From Amycolatopsis sp. GM8 (GTDB lineage: Bacteria > Actinomycetota > Actinomycetes > Mycobacteriales > Pseudonocardiaceae): a DNA stretch of 64,000 nt. The stretch spans positions 353,789-417,788 of the forward strand of contig NZ_JAJKFK010000006.1 of the NCBI RefSeq assembly GCF_021653975.1, in the 5' to 3' direction. A program made the position numbers and the translations under genes. Positions 14,885-23,632 of the stretch are shown here, piece after piece. The notes below the pieces were generated by a model, which ran no database searches, had not been told where the DNA came from, and worked only from the letters and a program-made list of their open reading frames with translations. Within the stretch, counting starts at the first letter, position 1, and each line of letters begins with the position of its first letter.

Positions 14885-16804
14885 TCAGCTCTGCCGGGCG
14901 TAGGTGACGATCGCGTCGAGCGCGGCCGGGTTGGCGAGGCTGCTTCGGCTGACCACCGAGTCCGGGTCCGCGCCCTGGAGGATGCGTTTGACGGGTATTT
15001 CCAGCCGTTTGCCGGACGAGGTGCGCGGCACTTCGGGGATCTCGGCGATCTCGTCGGGCACGTGCCGCGGCGAGCAGCCGGTCCGGATCGCGGTCCGGAT
15101 CCGTTGTCGCAGTGCGTCATCGAGATGATGCCCGTCGGCGAGCGCGACCAGCAGGATCAACCGGCCCGGCGCACCAGGCCGGGACAGGTCGACGGCGATC
15201 GCATCGTCCACTTCGGACATATCGAGCAGTGCCTGGTAGATCTCGGCGGTCCCCATCCGAACCCCGCCGCGATTGATCGTCGCGTCGCTGCGCCCGGTGA
15301 TGACGCCGGTACCACGCGCGGTGAGCTCGAGCCAGTCGCCATGGGTCCACACGCCGGGGAATCGGCTGAAATAGGAGTCGCGCAGGCGCTGCCCGTCGTC
15401 GTCACCCCAGAAATAGACCGGCATCGACGGCATCGGTTGCCCGATCACCATTTCACCGACGGCCCCGGTCTGTGCTCGTCCATCGTCGGTATAGGACCGC
15501 AGATCGACCCCCAAAGCGGCGGGGCCCAGCTCGCCCCGGTACACCGGCACGGTCGGCGCGGCCCCGAGGAAAGGGCCGACGACATCGGTGCCGCCGCTGA
15601 TCGACAGCAGCCAGGTGCGCTCGGGAAAGGTCCGGTAGACCCAGTCATAGCATTCCGCCGCCAGCGGCGACCCGGTCGAGCCGATCGCGCGGAGCGCCGT
15701 GAGATCGTACTGTTCGGGCGGCTTCACTTCGTTGCGCAGGCACGAGTCCAGGAAGGCGGCGCTGGTGCCGAGGAAGGTGGTACCGGTTCGCGCGGCCAGC
15801 CGCCACAGCTCGTCGCCGCCCGGATTGCCGTCGTACAGCACGATGGCGGCGTCGGCGAGCAGGGCGCCGACCACGATGTTCCACATCACCCAACCGGTTG
15901 TGGTGAACCAGAAGAAGCGGTCGGCCGGCCGGAGACCCAGTTGCAGGACACTGGTTTTCAGCAGTTCGAGCAGGATTCCGCCGTGGCTGTGCACGATCGA
16001 CTTCGGCTGCCCCGTGGTGCCCGAGCTGTAGAGCACCCACAACGGATGATCGAAGTCCACGGGTGTCGTGCGCAGCGCGCTATCTTGCGCACCAAGGAAA
16101 CCCGGCTCCCACCCGGTGCCGTCTAGGTAGCCCAGCCGGACATACTCGGCGGAAATCGCCTCGGCGATCGAGCGCCCGTCGGCCTCGCGGTCGACGTCCC
16201 GGCCCTTGTAGCGGTACCCGTCCACAGCCAGCAGAACCTTGGGCTGGATCTGCGAAAACCGCGAAACCACCGCGGGAACACCGAATTCGGGTGCGGCGGA
16301 CGACCAGATCGCGCCCAGTCCCGTCGTCGCCAGGAACGCGGCGACCGTTTCCGGCGCGTTCGGCAGATAGGCCGCTACCCGGTCTCCGGGGCCGACCCCT
16401 TTCGCGACCAGCCCCGCTTGGATCCGCGCGGTCTCGCGGCGGAGATCACCCCAGGTCCAGGTGCCGTCCGGGCGCGCTTCGCTCGCGAAACACACCGCGA
16501 CCTTCTCCGGATCCCGCCCCGCGAAAATGTGCTCGGTGAAGGACAACCGGCCGCCGGGCAACCACTCGGTACCCGGCATGGCACGGCGGCCGAGTACGCG
16601 TTCGGGCGGGGTCGACCAGCGCACGCCGAGGAATTCGGCCGCGGTCGCCCAGAACCGTTCAATGTCCTCAATGGACCATCGCCACAGGCTGGGGTAATGC
16701 TCGCTCTGCCCGGCGAATCGCGCGAACCGGCTGACCGCGGCGGCGCGGTACTCCTCATCGGAGGGCTGCCACAGCGGGACAGCGTCGCTGGCGTCCAATC
16801 TCAT
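14885..16804 (-). CDS. acetoacetate-CoA ligase
   Basis: A 639-residue ANL-superfamily ligase. It has the N-terminal cap typical of acetoacetyl-CoA synthetases (PLWQPSDEEYRAAAVSRFARF), the AMP-binding P-loop YSSGTTGQPKSIVHSHGG at about 273, SGGTDVVGPF, GDWLELTARGTGVITGRSDATINRGGVRMGTAEIY (hinge and A8), and the catalytic Lys in RTSSGKRLEIPVK. The length fits the family. The start at ATG 16804 has GAAAGG just upstream. It is paired with the thiolase downstream, giving acetoacetate use. A hairpin separates it from the amidohydrolase operon upstream. Confidence 0.92.
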   Translation of the reverse strand: MRLDASDAVPLWQPSDEEYRAAAVSRFARFAGQSEHYPSLWRWSIEDIERFWATAAEFLGVRWSTPPERVLGRRAMPGTEWLPGGRLSFTEHIFAGRDPEKVAVCFASEARPDGTWTWGDLRRETARIQAGLVAKGVGPGDRVAAYLPNAPETVAAFLATTGLGAIWSSAAPEFGVPAVVSRFSQIQPKVLLAVDGYRYKGRDVDREADGRSIAEAISAEYVRLGYLDGTGWEPGFLGAQDSALRTTPVDFDHPLWVLYSSGTTGQPKSIVHSHGGILLELLKTSVLQLGLRPADRFFWFTTTGWVMWNIVVGALLADAAIVLYDGNPGGDELWRLAARTGTTFLGTSAAFLDSCLRNEVKPPEQYDLTALRAIGSTGSPLAAECYDWVYRTFPERTWLLSISGGTDVVGPFLGAAPTVPVYRGELGPAALGVDLRSYTDDGRAQTGAVGEMVIGQPMPSMPVYFWGDDDGQRLRDSYFSRFPGVWTHGDWLELTARGTGVITGRSDATINRGGVRMGTAEIYQALLDMSEVDDAIAVDLSRPGAPGRLILLVALADGHHLDDALRQRIRTAIRTGCSPRHVPDEIAEIPEVPRTSSGKRLEIPVKRILQGADPDSVVSRSSLANPAALDAIVTYARQS

Positions 16805-16834
16805 GCCTTTCTCGCGAGTTCACGGGGATGGAAA

Positions 16835-16865
16835 GCCGGTGGGGCCGGGCCGCGACCCCACCGGC
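16835..16865 (-). terminator. hairpin terminator after amidohydrolase
   Basis: GCCGGTGGGG (16835-16844) and CCCCACCGGC (16856-16865) form a perfect 10-bp stem with an 11-base loop. On the leftward transcript it is followed by a short pyrimidine run (TTTCC). It lies between the amidohydrolase stop and the acetoacetate-CoA ligase start. Confidence 0.65.
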
Positions 16866-16872
16866 AAGACGG

Positions 16873-18294
16873 TCAGGCGGTGATGTTCTCCTTGGCTTCC
16901 TTCTCGCGTTCCTCGAACTTGCTTCCGCCCACGGGCGGTGGCAGCACGGGGAATTCCTTGTGCACCTTGCGCAGCACCTCGTCGGCGGAGGCGTTGGATC
17001 GGGCGAACAGTTCCGGCAGATTGACTCCGACCAGCTTCCCGTCCTTCTTGACGTGGCGGCCGTCGATGAAGACGTCGAGGATGTCCTGCGGCGTCGACTG
17101 GAAGATCAGGTTGCCCACCGGGTTGATCGCGGGCTGGCCGGTGAAAGTGCCGGCATTGCCCACGATCACGACGTCGGCCTTCTTGCCCACGGTGAGCGAA
17201 CCGGTGACGTCGCCCAGCCCGCAGGCTTCCGCGCCGTTCACGGTCACCCACCGCAGCACGTCCAGCACATTCGTCTGCAGCGATTCCGGCATCGCACCGC
17301 TGGAGTTGACCGGCTCGTTCTGCGCGTGCCGTTCCGCGGCGAGCGCCAGGCGCATCTGCGGCACCAGGGAACCCGAGTTCAGCGAGATGATGTCGCAACT
17401 CAATGTCGGCTTGATGTTGTGCCGCCGGCAGTTCTCCATCTGCGGCCAGCCCATGCCCATGTTCAGCTCGGTCTCGGCCGCGATGGACACCTTCGCGCCC
17501 GCTTCGCCCAGGTACTGCCATTCGAGATCGTCCAGCGCGACACAGTGAATGTGCACCTGGTCCGGGCCGAGCAGCCCGGCCTTGTGCAGGTCCTTGATCC
17601 CATTCGACAGTGGCGTGCCGAAGAAGCACGCGGTGTGGAAGGCAATGAGGCCGCCTGTTTCGCGTGCGGTCGCGATTTCGACTTCGGTCTGCGAAAACGG
17701 TACGAAACCGAGTTCGTTGACCGAGACCCCGAGGCGGACCCGGGACTGTCCGGAATGCTTGTCGACGAGCCGTTTGTAGTCCGACACCCGGTCGGCATGG
17801 CTCTCGAAACCCTTGACCGGCGGGGCCGAATCGAAGAAACCGTAGGCGAAAACGGCACGGATCCCGGCGTCGAGCAGTCCGTCGATCGCGCCGTCGGCGT
17901 GGCCGGGGCTGTTGTTGCAGTGCGAGAAGTCGAGCACGGTGGTGACCCCGGCGTCGATCGCTTCGAGCGCCCCGACGAGGTTTCCGATGTAGACGTCCTC
18001 GGGGGTGTAGTTCGGCGAAATGGCCATCCGCAGCGTGTTCATGTAAGCGCTGATGGACATGTCCGCGCAGAGGCCGCGCATCTGCGTCTGCCAGGTGTGG
18101 CGATGGGTGTCGACCATGCCGGGAATCACCAGGCGGTTCGCGGCGTCGACGATTTCGGCGCCCGGGGCGTCCAGGTTCGCGCCGACCGCTTCGATCGTGT
18201 CGCCGTTGATGAGGACGTCGCCGGTTTCCAGGACACCGAGATCCGGGTCCATCGTGACGACATGGCCACCTTTGATCAGTATGCGGTTGCTCAT
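16873..18294 (-). CDS. amidohydrolase, AtzA/TrzA-like
   Basis: A 473-residue metal-dependent hydrolase of the amidohydrolase superfamily. The first beta-strand metal motif is DTHRHTWQT, then the barrel His residues lie in FHTACF and HIHCVALDD, and the Asp in SCDIISLNSG. The N- and C-terminal small beta domains (RILIKGGHVVTMD; GKKADVVIVG) resemble chlorohydrolases and deaminases of N-heterocycles. The start at ATG 18294 is set by GGAG seven bases upstream; an in-frame ATG four codons earlier is less likely. It is second gene after the cyclase-family hydrolase. With the NCS1 permease it suggests degradation of a cyclic nitrogen compound. Confidence 0.85.
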   Translation of the reverse strand: MSNRILIKGGHVVTMDPDLGVLETGDVLINGDTIEAVGANLDAPGAEIVDAANRLVIPGMVDTHRHTWQTQMRGLCADMSISAYMNTLRMAISPNYTPEDVYIGNLVGALEAIDAGVTTVLDFSHCNNSPGHADGAIDGLLDAGIRAVFAYGFFDSAPPVKGFESHADRVSDYKRLVDKHSGQSRVRLGVSVNELGFVPFSQTEVEIATARETGGLIAFHTACFFGTPLSNGIKDLHKAGLLGPDQVHIHCVALDDLEWQYLGEAGAKVSIAAETELNMGMGWPQMENCRRHNIKPTLSCDIISLNSGSLVPQMRLALAAERHAQNEPVNSSGAMPESLQTNVLDVLRWVTVNGAEACGLGDVTGSLTVGKKADVVIVGNAGTFTGQPAINPVGNLIFQSTPQDILDVFIDGRHVKKDGKLVGVNLPELFARSNASADEVLRKVHKEFPVLPPPVGGSKFEEREKEAKENITA

Positions 18295-18348
18295 TGTTCG
18301 CTCCATCGGTTGGGACAGCGTTGTCTTTCTTGATGGCTTTTCTGACGG

Positions 18349-19359
18349 TTATTTGATGGCGAGGCCGCTCAGTGGTGCGCCGGACGCGCCGCTGAGCGGC
18401 AGGGGAGGTGCGACGAACTGGAATTCGTACACGCCGTCGGCGTCGCAGCTCGCCGAAAGTGCTTCCAGATCGAAGATTTCGCCCATCGCCAGTCCCATGT
18501 GGACCAGCGCCACGGTGTGCAGTGGTTGCACGTGGGCGATCTCGTTGGGGCGGACCTCTACGCCCCAGGTGTCGGTGGCAACGGCGGCGACCTCCTTTTC
18601 GTGCAGCCAGGGCGCGGTGTGCAGGGACAGGCCGGGCGCCGGGCCACCGGCGTAGTCGCCCCACCGGCCGCGGCGAGCGCCGAGGAAGCCGGTCCGGACC
18701 AGGAGCGCGTCGCCCCGCCGGATCTCCACACCCTCCGCATCGGCCACTCGCTCGAGCTCTTCGACGGTGATGGCATGCCCGGGCGCCAGGCTGTGCACGC
18801 CCGCCTGGCGCGCCACGTCCAGCAGCACCCCACGCATCACGAACCTGTCCACTCCGGCCTGGATGCCGTTGCGGGTACTGCCGGTCGCGGTGGACAGGGT
18901 GGCGGGGCGGCCGTTGTACATGTTCCCGTCGAAGAAGATGTGGGACAGCGAGTCCCATTGGGTGCCGGCCTGGGTCGGCAGGATGACCACGTCGTCGGAG
19001 AAACCGAAGCCCTTGGCCGGGCCCCACGGGGTCGGTTCCTGGGCGCCGGCGGCGTAGTCCGTGCCGGAGGCCTTCACCAGCAGTTGCGGGTTCTGCCGGA
19101 AGCCGCCGTCCTGGCAGCCGTGCTGGTCGTACGGCAGGCTCAGCGGGATGACCTCGCCCTTCTTGACGAGTGCCGCCGCCGCCCGGACCTGCTCGGGGCC
19201 GACGTAGTTCAGGGTGCCGATCTCGTCGTCCGGACCCCAGCGGCCCCAGTTGCCGCAGCGGCGGATGTAGTCGTGAAGGATTTCGCTTCCTTCGGGAACT
19301 TCATCCGCTCGGCCCTGCGTCCCGGGCAGCTGCCCGGTCCGCGTCCGCGGTGCCGTCAC
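18349..19359 (-). CDS. cyclase family hydrolase
   Basis: A 336-residue member of the kynurenine formamidase/isatin hydrolase-type cyclase family. Instead of the canonical HxGTHxDxxxH, it has QAGTQWDSLSH, a variant seen in a large actinobacterial and fungal branch. The second active-site segment is ATDTWGVEVRP followed by PLHTVALVHMGLAMGE. It is probably a metal hydrolase opening an amide or lactone ring. The start is GTG 19359, which has AAGGAG seven bases upstream; ATG 19386 is in frame but has no ribosome site. It forms an operon with the amidohydrolase; a shared operator block lies at 19421-19470. Confidence 0.8.
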   Translation of the reverse strand: MTAPRTRTGQLPGTQGRADEVPEGSEILHDYIRRCGNWGRWGPDDEIGTLNYVGPEQVRAAAALVKKGEVIPLSLPYDQHGCQDGGFRQNPQLLVKASGTDYAAGAQEPTPWGPAKGFGFSDDVVILPTQAGTQWDSLSHIFFDGNMYNGRPATLSTATGSTRNGIQAGVDRFVMRGVLLDVARQAGVHSLAPGHAITVEELERVADAEGVEIRRGDALLVRTGFLGARRGRWGDYAGGPAPGLSLHTAPWLHEKEVAAVATDTWGVEVRPNEIAHVQPLHTVALVHMGLAMGEIFDLEALSASCDADGVYEFQFVAPPLPLSGASGAPLSGLAIK

Positions 19360-19420
19360 TCGTCGCTCCTTTGCGCCTTGGGTCATCCAGACTGATGCTC
19401 GCGGTCAGGTGCCCGCGCCG

Positions 19421-19470
19421 TCTATGTTTGCGCTCATCAAAACGGGGTCGATTCGTTGTGCCGCGCACAA
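19421..19470 (-). promoter_or_regulatory. operator/promoter block upstream of cyclase operon
   Basis: The palindrome TTGTGCCGCGCACAA (19456-19470) is followed leftward by GCGCAAACATAGA (19433-19421). The same two elements recur at 21272-21320 with nearly identical spacing (35 versus 34 bases between the starts of the elements). The palindrome is placed like an activator site upstream of a -10 near 19425. The PucR-type protein at 21356 is the likely binder. Confidence 0.6.
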
Positions 19471-19483
19471 TGCGGCTCATGTT

Positions 19484-21088
19484 TCACTGGTGTGGCCGCA
19501 TCTCCCGCCACGCCGCGGAGAGAAATGCCGGACTTGTGGCGCACGAAGCGCAGACCGGCGCGTACGAGGCGCTGGGGTCCCGGTCCATCTCGACCGCGAC
19601 ATAGGACTTTTCGCAGCGGTGGCAGCGCACCCGGTCGCCCCAGACGTCCGAAACCTCGTCGCGGGGGTCGTTCGGGCGCGGGCGCCGGTCCGTCGGGTTC
19701 CCGAACCGTCCGCGCAGGACGGCATAGAGCGCCACGGCGGCGACGAAGGTCAGTGGCGCGCCCCAGGTCCCGGCGAACGCCGGGGTGGCGACCAGCAGCG
19801 TGATGCCGAGCGCGCTCGCCACGATCCAGGCGGTGAGCCCGGGCACGTTCGCCGCGGGCACCCGGCCGGGCCGGAAGTCCAGTAGGCCTTCCCGCCGTGC
19901 GCGCCGGAAAGCGAGTTCGACGAGGACGATCGCCACCCACGCGACGACCACCGTCGCCTGGTAGTTCAGCGCCTTCAGCAGGAATGTGAAGATATTGGTG
20001 AGCATGAACAGGTAGCACGCGAGCCCGGCCACGCCGACCCAGAACCAGCGCGGCAGCCTGACCCCGAACACCCGGGAAAAGAAGCTCTCCAGGTTGGCGG
20101 AGGCCAGGTAGAGGTTGGCGCTGTTGATTTTCGTCTGGGTCGCGAAAATGAAGATCAGCCCGGAAATCCCCATCAGGTTGACGATTCCCACCACGAGTGA
20201 CGCTTCACTGACGGTGCCCGACGAGGGCAGCGTGCTGGTGAGGAAGATGCCGACAAGGCCGTTGGCGAGAATCGCGAACGTGTAGAACACCGGGCCGAAC
20301 GTGACCGCTCCGTTGAACCTGGCGTGCTCGGTCTTGCCGAGCCGGGCGAAATCCACGGTGTAGAACATGATCAGCCACACGCCCATGAAGACGCTGAACG
20401 CGAACAGCCAGCCGGGTCCTGCGATTCCGGACCCGGATGCGGCCGGAATGTGCAGCCACTTGTCCGAGTAGCCGTATTTCACGACGGACCAGATGACGGC
20501 CGCGATCACGCCGACGACGAACAGCGGCAGGAGCGCGGCATTGAGCCGGTCGAGCCAGCGGCGCACGCCGCCGATGACCAGCGGCAATGCGTACAGGATC
20601 GTGACCCCGTACCAGAGCGCGATCGAGCCGCCGAATTGTGCCTGGAAAGCGACAGAGAGCACGGAAGCCTCGAAGGTGGCGAAATAGATGGCGCCGGCCG
20701 CGAAAACCAGCGTCGCGACGGCGGCCCCGAAATAGCCGAGCAGCCCCCGGGACAGCAGCGCGACGGTCAGCCCGCTGGTGGTCGCGACACGGGTCAGGGC
20801 GTAGTTGATCACGCCGTAGACGGCGGCGGACAGCGCCATCCCGATGATGGCGTCGACGGTGCCGACCGCGAGCGCGATCGTGGCTCCGACGACGATCCAG
20901 AACATCGCCGTCAGCAGTGAGGACCACGCCATGGCCAGCCGCAGGCGGCCCAGCCGCCAGCTACGGGGCACGACGTGCAGGGAGTAGTCCTCGGTGGCGG
21001 CCTCGCGGACGACCCGCGGGTCGTCGGTGGTGGACACGTTCAGTGGGGGGAGTGGTGCCTGCGTGGGCAGGCCGGTACGGGGATTCAT
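19484..21088 (-). CDS. NCS1-family purine/cytosine-type permease with zinc-ribbon tail
   Basis: A 534-residue inner-membrane transporter with about 12 hydrophobic segments. SWRLGRLRLAMAWSSLLTAMFW, SRGLLGYFG and the amphipathic WLDRLN region fit nucleobase:cation symporter-1 proteins, which import purines, pyrimidines, hydantoins or similar rings. The start at ATG 21088 follows AGGAG by 11 bases. Unusually, the C-terminus carries CHRCEKSYVAVEMDRDP and then CASC, a small four-Cys zinc-ribbon on the cytosolic side. It lies between the hydrolase operon and the divergent regulator, so it probably imports their substrate. Confidence 0.82.
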   Translation of the reverse strand: MNPRTGLPTQAPLPPLNVSTTDDPRVVREAATEDYSLHVVPRSWRLGRLRLAMAWSSLLTAMFWIVVGATIALAVGTVDAIIGMALSAAVYGVINYALTRVATTSGLTVALLSRGLLGYFGAAVATLVFAAGAIYFATFEASVLSVAFQAQFGGSIALWYGVTILYALPLVIGGVRRWLDRLNAALLPLFVVGVIAAVIWSVVKYGYSDKWLHIPAASGSGIAGPGWLFAFSVFMGVWLIMFYTVDFARLGKTEHARFNGAVTFGPVFYTFAILANGLVGIFLTSTLPSSGTVSEASLVVGIVNLMGISGLIFIFATQTKINSANLYLASANLESFFSRVFGVRLPRWFWVGVAGLACYLFMLTNIFTFLLKALNYQATVVVAWVAIVLVELAFRRARREGLLDFRPGRVPAANVPGLTAWIVASALGITLLVATPAFAGTWGAPLTFVAAVALYAVLRGRFGNPTDRRPRPNDPRDEVSDVWGDRVRCHRCEKSYVAVEMDRDPSASYAPVCASCATSPAFLSAAWREMRPHQ

Positions 21089-21271
21089 CGCTGGCTCATC
21101 TCCTACTGTGCTGGTCGCTACTAATCCGACGACAGTCACGGCTATCCAGCTTGCGTAGCAACGGTTACGCACCCGCTCGGGGTTCGCCTACTTTTCGTCG
21201 GATTAGTAGGGGCGACGCTGCGCTGTGGAAGCCCATTGAGAACGCAGGTTCGCTCAGGAAAAGGCCGCGGG

Positions 21272-21320
21272 TCTATGTTTCCGCGCACGACAGAACGTAC
21301 ATTTGTTGTGCGTCGCACAA
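21272..21320. promoter_or_regulatory. operator/promoter block between permease and PucR
   Basis: TTGTGCGTCGCACAA (21306-21320) is a perfect 7-1-7 palindrome. To its left, TCTATGTTTCCGC (21272-21284) matches the element at 19421-19433. It lies in the gap between the leftward permease and the rightward regulator, and could serve both. Confidence 0.65.
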
Positions 21321-21355
21321 GGAGGTGCGGACCGTTCGGCAGGGAGGATGGCACG

Positions 21356-23203
21356 GTGAGCAGATCCGCGGTCGGCAGGCCGCCGGGATCGCCCGACGAG
21401 GTGCTCTCGGTCTGGATGCGCGCGATGACCGACAGTATTCGCGCGATCAATGCCGAACAGGACCTGAGCAAGGTCCTGGCGATGATCGCGCGCCAGGCGT
21501 GCGAGCTGGTCGACCTCCAGAAATGTGCCGTGTACGTGCTCGATCCCGAACTGGGGACCTTCCGGCTCGAAGGCTCCTACGGTCTGACACCCGCCTATGT
21601 GGACTGGGCCAACGCGGAGCCGATGCGGCTCGACGAGGGCACCGCCAGTTCGGGACCGCCCACGGCCCGTGCCGCGCTGACGGGTCTGCCCGTGTTCGTG
21701 GAGGACGCGTTCGTCGAGCCCGGCCTCGACCGGTGGCACCGGAGCATGAGCGCCGAGGGATTGCGCGGCGTCGCGGCGACACCGCTGCAGACCGCGGACG
21801 GCCCCCCGATCGGCACGATCACCGGCTACACCACGGCACGCCGCCGGTTCGACATGGATTCCATCCGGCTGCTCACGCTGCTCAGTGAGCACGCGGCCGC
21901 CGCGATCGTGGCCGCGCGGCGACGCGACCGCGAGCGGGACGCGGTGACGCGTCTCTCCCGCGCCAACGACGAATTGGTCGAACACCAGCGCACGGTCTCG
22001 CGCCTGCGCGACCTGCAGCACGATCTCACCAGGCTGCTGCTGCAGGACGTCGGACTGCAGGGCATCGCCGAATTCCTGGCCCGCCAGCTCAATGCCACGA
22101 TCACCATCGACACCGAGGACGGCACCGAACTGGCGACCGCCCCGGCCGGGTCCGGTTCCCGCCGCGACATCGCGGCCGTGCTCACCGACGACAGCGTCCA
22201 AACGCAGATCGCGCGGATCATCGAGTCCGGGCGAGCGGGGAACCTGGTGTGGCACGGCGCGTCGGCGATCTGCCTGGTTCCGGTGAGTACCGGCGGGCCG
22301 TCCCGGCCCCGGCTGTGGGCGGCGCGGAACTCCCCGGAACGCTTCGACGACGACGAGCGCTGGGCGATGGAGGGGTGCGCCCTGCTGATCGCGCTGGAAC
22401 GCAGCCGCGTCGAACGGCGGGCCGAGGCCGAGGCCCGGCTCACCAAGGACCTGTTGTCCGACCTGCTGTCCCCGGCCGCGATGGTGCACGCGGAGTCGGT
22501 GATGGCCCGGGCGGCCGCGCTGCGCCACGCTCCGCACGAGCCGCACACGCTGGCGGTGTTCCTGGTGCCGGCCAACGGAAAACCCCCGGCGGAGCTGACC
22601 CGCGCGCTGCTCGACGTGGCCCGCGACGTGCAACCGCGGCCGGTCATCGGCTCGGTCGGGGACTACGTCGTCGCCCTGATCCCCAGCACCACGGCGAACG
22701 GTCCCGACGAGACCGCCTCGCAGTTGCTGGCCCGGATGGTCGAACGTGTCCGGGACCGCACAAACGGTTCGGCACGCTGTGTCGTCGGGGCGACGGTGCC
22801 GTCACTGACCAAAGTGGAGCGAGGCCTGACCGTCGTGCTGCGCGCCGGCTCGCTCGTCACCCCCGCCTCCCGCGAGGTGACGCGCATGGCCGATTACGGG
22901 GTCCACGGATTGCTGCTCGAATCGGGCGCGGGGGAGGCGCTCCGTGAGTTCGCCGACGCGACCCTGGCGCCGGTCGACGCGCTCGACGAACACGGTAGCG
23001 GGGAGATCCTGACGACACTGCGCACCTGGTTCGCGTCGAACATGTCCAACCGGGAGGCCGGTACCAAGCTTTTCGTGCACGCGAACACGGTCGGCTACCG
23101 CATCAAGCGCGCGGCCGGCGCGACGGGGCTCGACCTCACGAACCCGGCCGACCTGATGACCCTGCAACTGGCCCTGATGGTGCGGGGCATCAGCGGCCGC
23201 TGA
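21356..23203 (+). CDS. GAF-domain PucR-type transcriptional regulator
   Basis: A 615-residue regulator. A GAF sensory domain covers about residues 30-190 (AMIARQACELVDLQKCAVYVLDPE, GLRGVAATPLQTADGPPIGTITGYT). A coiled-coil linker follows (about 195-235), then a central degenerate domain, and a C-terminal PucR/CdaR-type helix-turn-helix (LRTWFASNMSNREAGTKLFVHANTVGYRIKRA). PucR proteins usually activate catabolism of nitrogen compounds. The start is GTG 21356 with GGGAGG upstream; the frame is open 40 codons further. It is divergent from the permease, and matching operators lie before the permease and before the hydrolase operon. Confidence 0.85.
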   Translation: MSRSAVGRPPGSPDEVLSVWMRAMTDSIRAINAEQDLSKVLAMIARQACELVDLQKCAVYVLDPELGTFRLEGSYGLTPAYVDWANAEPMRLDEGTASSGPPTARAALTGLPVFVEDAFVEPGLDRWHRSMSAEGLRGVAATPLQTADGPPIGTITGYTTARRRFDMDSIRLLTLLSEHAAAAIVAARRRDRERDAVTRLSRANDELVEHQRTVSRLRDLQHDLTRLLLQDVGLQGIAEFLARQLNATITIDTEDGTELATAPAGSGSRRDIAAVLTDDSVQTQIARIIESGRAGNLVWHGASAICLVPVSTGGPSRPRLWAARNSPERFDDDERWAMEGCALLIALERSRVERRAEAEARLTKDLLSDLLSPAAMVHAESVMARAAALRHAPHEPHTLAVFLVPANGKPPAELTRALLDVARDVQPRPVIGSVGDYVVALIPSTTANGPDETASQLLARMVERVRDRTNGSARCVVGATVPSLTKVERGLTVVLRAGSLVTPASREVTRMADYGVHGLLLESGAGEALREFADATLAPVDALDEHGSGEILTTLRTWFASNMSNREAGTKLFVHANTVGYRIKRAAGATGLDLTNPADLMTLQLALMVRGISGR

Positions 23204-23614
23204 CTGGTTTCCGGCCGGCTCGCCTGCCGCTGAGCTCGTGATCTGCCCGACGCTGGCGGTGGCGGCGGCGACCAACAGGAAGATCACCGCGAGCAGATAG
23301 GCGCGGGTGGCGGCGTCGAGATCCTTCAAGGCGGTCGCGAATTTCGCCAAGCCCTCGAACGAGCTGCCGAGCGTGTCGAGCGCGGCCGATTGGGCGGTCA
23401 ATGTCTGCGCGGCCTCGGGGGTGTTTTCGCCCTGCTTTGCTTCGGCCATGAGGTCCGCGTTCGCCTGAATCGCCTGCTGCCCGGCCTCGATGGCCTTTTT
23501 GGCCGCTTCGCGGACCGGCTTGCCGTAGTACACGTCCTGGGTCAGGCCCACGGCGATCATGATCACGGCACCCAGTACCGCCGCCATGGCAACGATCCAC
23601 AGTGCGATGATCAT
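22802..23614 (-). CDS. small two-TM membrane protein, long antisense tail
   Basis: The believable part is residues 1-130: a TM helix (3-24), a soluble Ala/Glu-rich helical region (30-100, DVYYGKPVREAAKKAIEAGQQAIQ) and a second TM helix (about 105-124). No family is recognised. The start at ATG 23614 has GGGAG. The frame then stays open for another 133 residues running antisense through the 3' end of the regulator gene, to 22802. That tail has no visible domain, so the true end may be earlier if the stop was lost or a frameshift exists. It follows the protease-like gene by 18 bases. Confidence 0.5.
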   Translation of the reverse strand: MIIALWIVAMAAVLGAVIMIAVGLTQDVYYGKPVREAAKKAIEAGQQAIQANADLMAEAKQGENTPEAAQTLTAQSAALDTLGSSFEGLAKFATALKDLDAATRAYLLAVIFLLVAAATASVGQITSSAAGEPAGNQSAAADAPHHQGQLQGHQVGRVREVEPRRAGRALDAVADRVRVHEKLGTGLPVGHVRREPGAQCRQDLPATVFVERVDRRQGRVGELTERLPRARFEQQSVDPVIGHARHLAGGGGDERAGAQHDGQASLHFGQ

Positions 23615-23632
23615 TCGGCGTCACTCCCGCCC

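Noticed and set aside
16820..19027. A 735-codon minus-strand frame overlapping the amidohydrolase and cyclase genes
   Set aside because: It is the same strand but another frame. The two real genes have ribosome sites and family motifs; this frame has neither.
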